Part shown: piece after piece, positions 24,206-37,119 of the stretch
Numbering within the stretch: the first letter of the stretch is position 1
How the letters are laid out: each line of letters begins with the position of its first letter
Assembly (NCBI GenBank): GCA_013396655.1
Contig: WBMV01004345.1
Coordinates: 620,001-684,000 of the forward strand
Length of the DNA: 64,000 nt
From: Campylorhamphus procurvoides
Lineage: Eukaryota; Chordata; Aves; Passeriformes; Dendrocolaptidae
Reading direction: 5' to 3'
The notes under the pieces: model-generated
Told to the model about the DNA's origin: nothing
What the model saw: the letters and a program-made list of their open reading frames with translations, nothing else
Databases searched by the model: none
Program-made: the position numbers and the translations under genes

Positions 24206-27200
24206 AGGGGGTAGAACAGAGAAATGCGCTAAGGTGAGCAGTGTGGTACCACAGGCCACCATGTCATATAATCCCTTTATTTAATAGGTCAAGCTCCATT
24301 ATTTAGGAATTATTTCCTCAGTACTGCTGCCAGGGAGTTATTTTAGAATACGAGGCGGTAATGCTTAAAAACTCTTTTGTAATTTCTAGTTTACATTTCT
24401 CCATGATTGCTTATAGCTATTATTTTTTTTTGTCATATCAACATTCTCTTTTAGATTAAATAGTTCTTTTACCTCTCCCACATTCCCCCCCATCCCAATT
24501 TCATTTGCATCGCATCTTTCATACTGCAGGTCCATGGAAGCTTAATTACTTTAAATGCTGGTTATTTTCCTGCCATGGCAGCTGCCTACACTCACTTGCC
24601 ACCTGACTGCACATGCACTAGAGGTGGTGCAAAGGAGAGGAAGGGAACATATGGCTGGAATACAAAGACACAGGGAGGAATATAGAGGAAAAAAGGACAG
24701 GCATATCATAGCTGTGAATTACATTAGTAAACAGAATTTTGAGAAGTAAATTTCCATCACCGTGCAACCATATCCTAGCTATTAGGGAAACTTTTGTATT
24801 TTTACCATTTCTTTTAATCCTGCCATACTTCCTACTCTTCCTTCATGCATCAAGGTGTATGAATTTCCCAATAAAGAAAAAGATTTTGACTATTTTTTTT
24901 ACAAGCAACAACATGTTTTCCTAATGTGCTTTCTTCTTTTGGAAAAAAAGGAACTGCTTTTGTTGAAAGTTAAAAAATAAAATTTCATCTGAGGCAAACA
25001 TCTAGCCTGGAAAATTTCAGCAAAATAATTACAGCTTGGCAAAAACGTAAGCAACTAAAACCAAGGTATTATAATAAAAAATATTAAAGAAACTTAACCA
25101 GAACTCTTGTCTATAATAAAAATGTACGCAAGCATACATATGTATATACTGTGCTATTTTCTTATATATGTAATGAATAATGCAGTTCATTATTTTTGGA
25201 ACTGTATCACTTGCAGTCCTCTTTTAAGCCAGCTCCTGAATTCAGTGGGGCTCATTGTATATGTAAAGTTTAATACATGCATAACTCTTTTGTAGAATCA
25301 TATCCTACAATATTAATGTGGTATTCACATTATGAATTTACCTGCCTGAAAATCCAGAATATTTTAAAATATGACTACACACATTCTGACAATTAAATTG
25401 CAAACCCTAGCAACTCTACATTTTCATGCTTTTTTGTGTGTGTGCAAAACAGTTGCAATATATTGAAAAAAAGGGAATATGTAACTCCTGGGATTTTTTA
25501 AAAAAAATGTTTGTGGTTTATAGTCTTTTATTATTTGATTGGGTTTTTTTCTTCCCCTGAAGAGGAAGGGAAGGGAAGATACATGCAAACAGAGAGTTTA
25601 CATTTTGCTTGCTTAGGGAGATTTCGACAGCTGGGTACATGTATCCGCTGCTGGCACTTGCTGTTGGTCTGAGGTACAGATGTTTAGGAGGCTCGTTTGG
25701 GACATGTGTTGACTTAGCATTGTTTGAGTCAAGAGCCTTCCATATGCAGATACTTTCAAAGTCTTTTTTTGTGACCAAGAATCTGCTATGTTTGAACTCT
25801 CTCAGCTGTTGAGTTAAAGGAAAAACTCATCTATGGGCATGGATGGGCTACTGGGACTGGGATTTGGGGCTGAAGTTATATGGAATACAATACGGCGAGC
25901 TTATTTTCAGAAAGTAACAACTTCCAGTCGCTTTTCAAAAGAAACTTAGAAGAGCATTATTGTGCCACAGTTCATAGTGCCTCTGAATTCTCTGTACAAT
26001 GCATTTTCAGATAAATGGAAACGGGTGAGTACTGGGAAAATTTTTTGTTCTATAGAAACAAAAATACAATATTTGAGGGTTTCCTGTCATGCTGAAATCA
26101 TATTATGTTTTTTGAAAAGAGAAACAAGAGGGTGAAAATTTACATAAAAATAATGACTAACAGCAGGTCTTTAAGCTGTGAAATCTTTTTGAAATAGAAA
26201 TATTTATATACCTTTTCCTCAACTGAGGTAGTTTTGTTAGCATTTAGTTATTTCCAACGCATTTTGGACAATGGTTTAACAACAGCAGCAAAGAAGCAAC
26301 TAGAATAACTCAAATTATTTTTCTAATAAAAATTATTACTGATTTTTGAAAATTAAAATAGGTATGATCTCTTACTCATATATCCTATTCAGCCAGGCAT
26401 TTGCTAGCTGACTCAGATAGCAATTGAATCAACTACACTGCCTAGGCCACCTTAGAAAGATGAGGAGGTGTGGTGGCAGGTCCTGTCTCGTGTGGCTGTG
26501 CTCAGTCATGTGAGACAGAGCCACTGCTCACAATAAAATAACACAAAACAGCATTAGGATAGGACAGGGTGTAAATAACAAAATTGCAGAGAAGAAATTG
26601 CAACAGGTGATCAGACTTAATCACCAGAGCTGGTGAGATACTTGGGAGATACTGTGGAAATATGTCCAGAGAAATACCATTTCTCTAACCACATGTGCTA
26701 AGGACGGTTTCTTTGATGATCTGCTTTCCACAACAGCATAGTCCTCCAGGACTGAAACCTTGTCCAGGCAACAGATCAGCTGAAAGGAAAGGTTTTTGGT
26801 TTTGGATGGTCACTCCATCTTGCAGCACTTGGGTTTTCGCTGGATGTTTCAGGCACAAGCCAGCTGTGATTAGTTGAAGAAGGCAGGCTGAGACTGTGTG
26901 GAATCAGCCATATGACATGAATGTAATTTTAAGGACCTGACACAAACCCCAAAGATTTGGTAGGGATAACTGACTTCTACTGAACTACTTAGCAATTTGT
27001 AGTTTTCTTGGTGACTCTACTCCATGGGCTGATCAGCCCATATGAACTGTTATGAAGTCCCAGTTGTGAAGACCTGTGATGTATAGCTGACAGCCAGTAT
27101 TTGCTAATCCCATGGATTTCACTGGGAGTTCAACCACAGCCCAAACACCAAGACACCACAGGAAATTCAGTGTTCTTCCTGAATTCCTCAAATCTCCAAG

Positions 27201-30200
27201 TTTTATTTTGAAATATCCCTAAAGACATTAGTTTGAAAACTGCAAGAATCCTATGTATGTTATGAAAATTGTAACCAAAGCTATTGCAATCCCAGTGTGC
27301 ACTGAAGAGAGCTGGTATCAAATTACAATGAAATATTTTCCAATGTACAAATAATTTCAGACACATAAGTTCTGCAGAGTTTTCTAGAAATAATTTAAGT
27401 TTGAAAACTGTGATTTATGATTTTGTTCTACTTGCCTTTATATTATTTTAAACTTTTATTTTATATTGGGTTTATCTTTGGAATCTTTTATCTTTATATT
27501 ATTTGGAATTTTTTAGAAATTTTCAGTCTCATAGTAACTGCAGCTATAAATTCATCACAGTTGCATTCTTGCTGTAAGTTTTATGGTGATGCATTTCCCC
27601 CCCAAAATTCAAGAACTGTATTTGTAGAAGAAAAAGGTTACAACTATTAAAGAAGGAAAGTCATTAAAACCTAATTATAGTGAGTTTCAATGTATATTTT
27701 AACACATTCCAAAAACTGATTCTGCCTTCTGGAATTACTCAAGTAATTCTGGAATCTCAAGTCCAAAAGGTGTTTTCTGAAATGAAAAATGATAGTTATT
27801 AGGTTTTCAAGAGTCTCCGTGGGTGTGGGCAGAAGGTTGCCTGCAGGTAAAGGGAGTAGAACCCACAATAACATGATGAAATTGTACAAGGAGAAACTTT
27901 GGGACACTGCTGACTCTTTTTAATTAAAGGTCAATTTTGTTTGTGTGATGGGAATGGAAGAATCTCTGACAGGTTTTGGGGACCCAAAGGGTCAGATTAG
28001 GCCCCTAAAATTAGAAGTACCTCTCTGGCTGGGCCGAGTGAACAACTGCTGTCTATTAGGGAGCTTAAAATTGAAGGCAACGCTTAGGTTACAGGCTCAT
28101 TTCCTAATTTTTTTTTCTTAAAATTATGCCAATATATTAGATGTTTTTAATTTGAGCATATACCCATTCAGAAAAATAGCCAACTAAGGTTAAGTTAAAC
28201 TAGAAGCATGTAACTTTTTCATCTCTGCATCTACCTTTCTTTGACGTGTGCTTCTATTGTAGGTTATATCCTTGGAAACATGCATGTCCATTCAATCAGG
28301 AGAACTGAAAAACCTTTCTCTTACTATATCTGTAAAGGACATATTCTTGTTCCTCCCCTCTCTGCCTGATGGCTGACATGTGGGACAGATACAGCCACCA
28401 GCCTCTCTGGTTTCATGTAACAAGACACAGTTCCAGCTGTTGTTAAGACACCTATTGGCCCTGTGCATCGTAAAGATGATAAGTTTCAGAACAAAGACAC
28501 AGCCCAGCATTTCTGCAATAAAATTTAGTCACATGAATGTGAAGTTCATGTTAACTGTATCCTTAAAAAAATGCGATGACATTCAATGGTCTTTTAAGAA
28601 TTTTGTTATAATATTGTCACAATTTGCCTATCCATTACTTAGACATCTTTAATGGATAGATGTCACTTAAAAGAGCAACAGTGATGTACTTGCTTGATTT
28701 ATAGTCCATTCTTCTCTCTAGCTTTCTATCTGCAGTGGGATTTCTATTGTCTGTTATTATCCCAGCACAATTGATACCACAGCTGCAGTGGACAGCTGTA
28801 ATTTTTACTGACTTCTGTGTTGGTGTGTGACTCAACTATGCAGTTCACTACTCTGCCAATGTGTTTTGAAAATGGATTTGAATAATGTAAGTGTATATAT
28901 TGTTTAATTAACAATAGGGAATGTTTATTCTTTTGAACTTCCCACTGTTGAAAGAGAAACAAAGCATGTGTCTGTTTTGAATTAATATTGGCATTCCCTA
29001 GGTGCTTAATGAGGGAATATATAGGACAGCTATTTTGGATGTTTACAGAATGTAAACCTTCAGTAGAGCGCTTAACTTTTTGAAATTACATTTAATTTTA
29101 AAGTCTCATGAAAGGTAAAATAGTCACAAAACACTGAAGTAATTGTATAATCTTATTACTAAGTGAGTAGGATCCTTAGTACCTAACACCGTGTTTGGTG
29201 TTTGAAGAAGAGTTTCTTGCCATCATTTATTTACTTTTGTATGCCCCCACAAAAATGTTAGTACCTTCATCATTCCTGAGCTGATATTGGATTGATATAC
29301 CAGCTTTTCATTACAATATCCAACTTCTTGTGTTCTGTGCTGGATCTTAGCCATTAAGTGACACCTGATACCTAATATAATTGAACTAGAATTCTCTGCT
29401 GCTGTTGCTGGGGTTTGTACTTAGTAACAGGCAACACATGCTTATATGAAACCTGCTTAAAAAATGAATATTTTCCTCCAAACAACTTTTGCTGTGAGAA
29501 CACCTGTAAATACGCACTATCCCCATGTCACTTCCCTAGGGAACCAGAGAAGAGAAGAGGGAAGTGGATACATTTGCACTCCCTGAAATGGAGCTGTGTA
29601 CCCAAAAAGCACACTAAACTTAGCCTTATGCACAAACCCCCCTGACAGTAAGAACCTAAGGAATAAAACAAAGGTGTCACCCAGCAATTTGGCCTCTGTT
29701 TTGTACCTGATATGCCATAATCTCGTAAAGCAAATCTGTATTACTGATTGGTTTGCAGGTGAAAAGCACAGTGCTAAGTACAGTTTAAATATTTAAATAA
29801 TAACTCCACCATTGCATTAGGTACAGACCTGTTTTCTGTCAACATTCAGGCACTCCAACCTAGGATCTTAACAAGAAATATCAGTTAATCACAAATCTGT
29901 CTCCAGGCTATATGAGTCTCTCTAATGTGCAATTTCAGGAAAATTGCCACAGGACTAATGTGTATCCAGCACAGAAGCACGTAGCACTCTCTATGAGATT
30001 CAGTGTGAGGGAAAAGTGGAAATAAACCCCTCAGTCTCTCCAGGAGGAGTTACATTAGTGTAGTAGTTGGCCATTTTTAATACCATTTTATATCTTGCAA
30101 ATGCATAAAAGAATTGAGAATTAGTACTCTACCAGGTGGTTTTTAGCTTTCCTCTAGGTGAGAGAGCTCTGCTGTTAGCAGAGGTATTTTAAGAGGGGAA

Positions 30201-33200
30201 ATAGTGTTGGTATATCCACATTTTTTATCTGATTACAATAGCTATTTAACAAGATGCTTTACACTCTTGGTCAGGATGAATGCTTAGCTACATTCTGTTA
30301 ATTAAAACTGGAAGGGTTTAGGTTTCCTTGGAAAAATTTTAGTCAGCTGTCAAGTGAGTGGTCAGCAGGAATGCTGGATGCTTATGACTATATTCATCTT
30401 TTAAATATCAAATTCTGTATTTGGTTAATAAAATTAAGAGTCTAAGACTGTAAAATGAAATGTAGCAAAAAATTCATTATCTGTTATATATGGAAAATTA
30501 TGATAGCCAAGAATGTTTTGAATTTACATAATTAAAACTTTTTTGGCTTTGGAAAACAAGGTTTGCTGCTATGAATCAACATGTGGTTTACTATTCCATT
30601 TGAAGTAGTTTGACTTTTAGCTTGTTTAATACAGAGACTATCACTGTATGAAAAAAACCCAAACATTCTAATAAACCTTTTCACCTAGTTATGATTTACA
30701 TGGCCAATGCAGTTAATGTAATAACACAGCTAAGGGTTTTTCACAAAAATACTAGGAATGGCATTTCTTTTTTGGTATTTACCTTTGCATCCATGTGCTG
30801 TTGATTTTTCCTGTTAATAGTTTATTTAATTTTGAACTCTCTTGTAGAAGAAGTTTCCATTACAAGAAATGCCTTGCATACCAGATCAAATCCTGTGCTA
30901 GGTATTCCACTCATTAAAGAATCATTAACTGTTTTCTGTATTGTAAGTAGCTTGTTCAAACTAGGAGCTTGCAAAAGTAATAGTAAAACATCTCCAGTCT
31001 GTTTTTTCTGTTTCCCTGGATATAAAAGGAGCAGTTGGTTAGAATCTGTCTGCCATATTAAATAATATCCCAGTGGGAACCACTTCTCACTCAGATTAAA
31101 ATCTAACACTGACTTGCCAAAATGTGCAGACTGTCAATTATACCTCAGCTTTTACTTTAATTCATCCTATAGGTCATGTTCACCTATATGTTGCTATTCT
31201 TCTACATATGATTTTTCATTAATGTGTTTTTGAATATTTAAATTTAAAACATAATAAATGGCAAGGAACATTAGATTTTCCAAAAGTGTGCAAAACTCAA
31301 ATCCTGAATTCTGGGTTTTGAAGTCCTCTGGGAGGGATGAAAATCCTATAGAAATATTTTTTGGAGGTTGTATATGTATATGTTCACATGTTATGTATGA
31401 AGATAAAACCAGTGTATAAGAATTTTCTGACGAGTTTTGTACATGATGAATCTGCAAATGAGATGCAGGCCATTTATTTTATTTAAATTGTATAGCCATT
31501 TGTCACGTAGCTTGGAAAAAACCCAAAAGTTAGAAAGGGCATGCTGAGTTTTACACACAGGCTAAAATATCTGAAGAGCATTCTGTTTAGATGACATCTT
31601 TACGTACAAGGTACTCATCATCGAAGTGCCAAATACAAACTGCTAAGAAACCTATTTGGCATGTTGGTCTGTTACATGTAATTTTTCTTAAATTTATGTG
31701 ATAATACTTGCTAGATTTTTAAAGTATTTCCTTTATTTTGTAATCAAGATTTGTTGGTGATTGTGTTTGTAATTTGTTTGTGCAGATCTGCACAGACTGA
31801 CACCCTTAGACATATGTATAAAATAATGAGGTAACAGTTTATACAATAGTAAGCTATTTAAACTTAAATGTTCTTTACAGATTCATTATGCTGGTTGACA
31901 TCATTATATTTGTATGAATAAACCATGAATAATTCTCCTTCCATAGCAAACTAAGACTATAGTATTAAAATAACTAAAACAGTGAAAAAATAGAGGTAGT
32001 AATTAATCAGAAGTTCACCTTGGCAAGTGAAATTCTCTTTATTTCATATCCCCTCCATTGTGCAGAAGTGTGAACAAACTTCATGCAAACGTTTTCCTGC
32101 ACTCTACCTGCAGGCAAACAGTTGTTGTTACCATGGGTTTCAACTAATCTAAGACTAGGATTGTATTGCATCTGTGCATACTTGCCGTAGCAGTGCAGCC
32201 TCTTAGAAGCTACCCCAGGAGACTAAACACCACCAAGAGGACCCCTTGCATATTGGTAGAGGCACAGAATCTGATCTGGCAGGCAGGAACCATGTAAGGT
32301 GAGGCCAGCTGAGGTGCATCAGCAGGAACCAGGTCAGCACCCTCTTGTGCGCCCTTGTCTTGCTCTGGCATGGGGGGATGTACATGCCAGGAACAGAAAC
32401 CCCAGCTGCTGAGCAAAGGCCAGGGGGAAGACTCTTTCATGAAGTCACAGAAAGAAAGGAAATGTGTTACAGAACTGATTACTTTTTCATTTGGGGCCTT
32501 TGTTAGGATGATTGTACAGGATTGTACTCCCCTGGTTTTGCTTGATTTTCCTTTTGGGAAAGAATTTTTAAAAGCAGTGAGCAAACATACCATGAGGGAG
32601 ATCCATGAAGGAGATTTGCAAAATACCCCGTGCACATAGGTTACAAAGGCAATGCTGGCATTAGAGATAGCGCAAGTTCCAGTGATAGATGTACAGCAAA
32701 TGAGGAATTACTCTGGCACCTGCAGTTCCTGTAGTAATAGAAGATGCTCATGCAATAGTGAACTCTGTTACTTTTCTTTCATTATTTTTTTTGCCTCTTT
32801 CCGTAAAGCAAAATATTGGGTCCATCCTTATTGACTTTCCTGCTCAGAGTACTGTAGCTCCGTTCAAAAGTACTGCTCAAAAGCATGCGGAGAAGTAGTT
32901 AAATCCCACAGGCATATAAGTTACTCCTCTTGAAAATTATGCACACAGGAAAAATGTGAGTTAGTCTTATAGTCAGCTGTATCTGTGGTGAATACTGCAT
33001 GTAGGTATTGATATATAACATTTTAACAGATTATAAGGTACTGTGGTAATCTAGGAAACCACTAATTTTCCTCATTTTTTTTCAGCTGTTTCTTACCAAT
33101 GTACTTGACACTATACCTTAGAATTTTAATTTCTGATCTAGAAAGTGTAGGGGGAAATGGAATCTGCCAGCTAGTCCTGGCTGATAGCTTCATTCAAAAA

Positions 33201-35154
33201 ACAAGTTTTCATCTTTTAATTACTATCATCTGATTCATTCTCCAGACCATATTTTTTTTTCCTTCTGCTGCTCTTGTTATTTATAGTAACTACTTTGATT
33301 TTTTTTCTTTTTGGAAAAAGCATGTGGATAGATTATTCTTTCCCACCATTCCTCCTGTTAACTCTAACTTTGCCTTCATACATGTTACGGTGTATACCAG
33401 AAGGTCTTGACTAATTTCAATAACCCAAAAATCTCTGAGATGAGAGCATTTCTTAGTGTTGTGTAATGATTCTGAGAAACAGGATTAAATTTGGTGCAAT
33501 GATGATGCAGGACTCCAGCATGGATAGATCATATTTAAATTGTAGAAACAATGTGCATTACAGGTTTATATTAATAAAATCCAGGGTGATGGAAATAAAT
33601 TCAAAATCTGCTCTTCTTCTGTAACTGTGTGCCACAGTCTTACCTTAGGAGAGAAGGAAGCTCTTGCAGAAATTTAACTTCATTTATGTGACAGAGAGTG
33701 ACATTGCACCCGAGGAAAGGGGTCATCACTCCTGAGTTTTTAAAAGGCTTTTAAAACATCCCACACTCAAATCTTTAAGCCACTTGTAGCTAAGGCTGCA
33801 GAACTGACCTTAATGTAATGTTCTGGAGGGAACTGGTGATTGATTTGATATATTCTTGGCAGTATTTTCAAACTTTTGGCTGGAGTAGCCTGTAGAGGCA
33901 CTTTTGGGAAGTGTTTGGTGGGCCCCTGTCCTGTTGTCTGACTACCGGTTTGATTGTCCTGTGATCCAGGTAAATCAGGAGTCAACAATACAGCAGCTAT
34001 GCACCTGTCATATATGCTCCCTGGGCATGCAAACAGCTTCCATCATATCAGGAAAAGCAGGAGCAATCCCACCATGTGACAGACATTGTGGAGTTCCAGA
34101 AAGCAGGAGAAGGCAGTGAAGCAATCCCAGGAGGCACGGCTGGCCCCTGCTCTGGGTCTGAGCAGTCTTTCATTCAGAGCATTTGCTCAAATTGAGTAGC
34201 ATACTGCCAGATTCACTATTTGTGGTTTATTTAATTGTGATGTTTAAAGCTCGGGCAAGCTGCAGTGTTACAGTCCACTCAGACCTTCCTTTTAGCTGTG
34301 GATAAGCATATGGGTTTAGTTAAATGTTCTCAGTTAAATCCTTGTTATCAATGCTCAGTGGTTGCCTGCTGGGTGGGTACAGTTCCCCAGTAAAGATCTA
34401 AAAAGCTCTGGGAAAAGCTGGGGCCAGTGTTGCAGAACATTTTCCAAAACTCTTTCTGCAGCCACCTATTAACTACTGAATTTAGGGTAACAGCTCCAGA
34501 TCTTCCAGCAATGTTGACTTACTCTAGCAAAAACAAACTCAACAATCCTGCTAGAGCACAATGCTAATCAGTCACTAATCTTATCCCTACCAGCCTGGAA
34601 AATGTGCTATCTGTTTGTAGAGCAAAAATTCATGAATGTGCAATTTTTTTTCTGCCTAGCACTTATTGTTCTTGCTATGCTCCATTGTTTTTGAGAAGCC
34701 TGATAGATTCTCACAGATCTGTGCTGTTCCAGTTCCAGCCCTGTATTGTGAAGATGCCTGAATGCTTAGTTTGTTAATAGATATAGGACAATAGTCATGT
34801 TTTTTTAAAAAAGTTCATGTAACAATGTTTATTTCTTTCTACGCATTATATTCTAAGTCTCTATGACAAATCTACATTAAGAATTATACCTTTTCCTACA
34901 ACTGTTTTAGATCACTGGTGGTTAATAGCTGATTTTTTTAGTGTTATATTATTTTTTTTGCATATAAGTTGTCTTTATTTCATAGGTTTCTGTGAAATAA
35001 AGATCCTTTAGTGAAAATTTTCCTAAGAGGTGATTTACTACCATCTCATTTTGTCTGACCTTTAAATTACTTTTAAGCAACCACATTATTAGAACATTCA
35101 AACAAATGCAATGTAGAATTATCAAAGTTATTATCCCAGACTACACCAATACCT
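24206..35154. other. Intronic segment, no gene seen
   Basis: AT-rich DNA with no recognised young repeat. A slightly GC-richer patch at 32190-32440 opens short frames on both strands. One recursive-splice candidate at 30157 is listed separately. Frames stay under 142 codons and lack domains. Confidence 0.7.
30141..30163 (+). promoter_or_regulatory. Candidate recursive splice site
   Basis: GCTTTCCTCTAG|GTGAGAG joins a pyrimidine-rich acceptor directly to a good donor at 30157|30158. A competing AG lies 11 nt upstream. It is inside the >57-kb intron, where such ratchet points are expected in vertebrate long genes. Confidence 0.35.
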
Positions 35155-35960
35155 AGATACAGGAAATGTGGTAGATCTGATATTATTTGGATTTCAGAAT
35201 TTTATACAGGATCACACAAGGGAAATTATTAGTCCAGCTGAACAAGGTGGATGTTAGTAGTGGCACTTCAGAATGGAATAGAGCTGAATAAAAAAGACCT
35301 GACAACAGGTTATGTTAAATGGAGGGCCGTCACACTAGAAGGAACATATCAGCAGAATTTTTCAGGATCAATCTAGAGTACTTGACTTACTTAACATTTT
35401 AATTAATGATGTTGGCACAAAATGTAGAAGTAGAGGAATGGAATTTGGTGGTGGCAAAATATTGTGAGGCATCATTAATATAAAGGATGATGAGAATATT
35501 ACACAGGAAAAATTATCTGACCTTGAGGACTAAAGTAATAGAAATGTGATGAAATTTAAGAGTACTGATGGCACTTAAGGGCTGCTGAAAAGAATTTCTG
35601 CTAGAGACTTATCAGTTGAAAACGACAGAAGAGGCAAAAGACCTGTGTGTAGCAATCAGTCATAGAATAACTATGAGTCACCGATGTGATACAGCTGTAA
35701 GTGATGTGATCCTAGAAAGTATAGAATGAGATATTTCCTGTGGAGGCGGAAAAGTGTTAATGTTGTAGCAGCACTGGAGAGCTTGCTTTTGAAAAGCTGT
35801 ACACCCACTTTTAAGGAAGATTAAATCCAAGTGAAGTAAGCGTTAGGAAGGATTATAGGGACGATTAGAATTGCACAGAAGCTTATGTCGTGCAAACAAA
35901 GCAAAGGTTGTGGCTTGTTTAGTCCAGTAATATAAGGCTGGGAAGAGACCAGATTGCTGT
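35155..35960 (+). repeat. Old CR1 LINE fragment covering part of the ORF2 RT region
   Basis: GTGGTAGATCTGATATTATT then TGGATTTCAG matches the CR1 segment encoding the reverse-transcriptase block read as VVDLIYLDFSKAF. Further on, GGAGGGCCGTC, TTAATTAATGATGTTGG, ATGAGTCACCGATGTGATAC, CCACTTTTAAGGAAGA and TGTTTAGTCCAG occur in CR1 order. Many indels and stops break the frame. About 800 bp are kept, but the 3' tail is not recognisable, so the right edge is approximate. Confidence 0.82.
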
Positions 35961-37099
35961 CCACGTGCTCTTCATGGTGGGCAACAGCAGGGTGGGAGAA
36001 AAGTGGCACTTGACACTAAAACAAGTGGATATGAGTGAAATGGAAATTAAAAGCTTGGAAATTAAAAGAACATTTCTAGTCATCAGATCAATGGGGTCTG
36101 AATCATTAGTTAGCAGTGAAGAGAAATGGGCCAGTTCTAAAACAGAGCTCAGTAAGCTCATGGAAAAGACTATATGATGTGATTTGCTGTATCATTCGGG
36201 GACTGAATCTACAGATTGATGAAGTCTTGTTCTTTGTTGCTTCATCACCTATGAGTGCATTATATGTGATACATGCAGCTTGCTTAGCCCATGCTAGCTT
36301 ATTTATTCTCAAACTAATATTGAACGGCAAGACATAAACTTTCCTTGAGAAGCATCCTTATTCATATCTATGTTGCACAAAAGTACTCAGATGTCCTCAT
36401 TCATACATACAGCAGTGCTCAAAAGTACTTAGATTTATGCATTTATTAGAGGTACTCTAGATTGTACAAAAGGCACACTGTATTCTGAAAAACGTATGGA
36501 ATTATTCTCATTTATGTTAAGGCTACATTCCATGATTTTGGCAAATGAAACAGAATGGGTGTAAACAAAAATTCCAGGTTGCTAAGAGGATATAAAAGAC
36601 CTCTAATACTAGTAAAATTTACATCTTCCTTGCCGACACAAGTGTAAACTTTTAAAAATATGAAAAACATAGTCTCTGTTCTATCCATTGTAAGGTAACT
36701 TCCACTACAACTTCACTGGAACAGTGTGGCAGTAAGTTTTACTGAAATAAAAGGTCGAATTTGGCACAGAATATGAAAGGAACCTCTTGGAGCTTACAAT
36801 CCTTGAGATGTGAATTCCACCAGTACAGATTGAAATGTACATCATTTCTAGCAGGTAATAAATGTGAAGGTTCTGAGTAGCTAAAAATGTTGATCTTTAA
36901 ATGATTGTCAGTAACAACGATACAGGAAAATTTTCCTATTAAAAACATATTTAATGTGCTATTCTGACTCTTGGAAATAAAAATAATTTTAAAAGATATG
37001 CAAGCAATGAAAGGAACTCTGGCAAATAGAGCAAGTCCAGGCTACCTAATTTCAACTTTGAAGTGGCTCTTCACTTTACTCCTCTAGAATAGTGGAATA

Positions 37100-37119
37100 G
37101 GGGATGGGGTTTGGGGGGG
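37100..37119 (+). repeat. G-quadruplex-type motif
   Basis: Runs of four, four and seven G are separated by AT and TTT. This satisfies the usual four-run rule if the last run is split. Confidence 0.7.
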
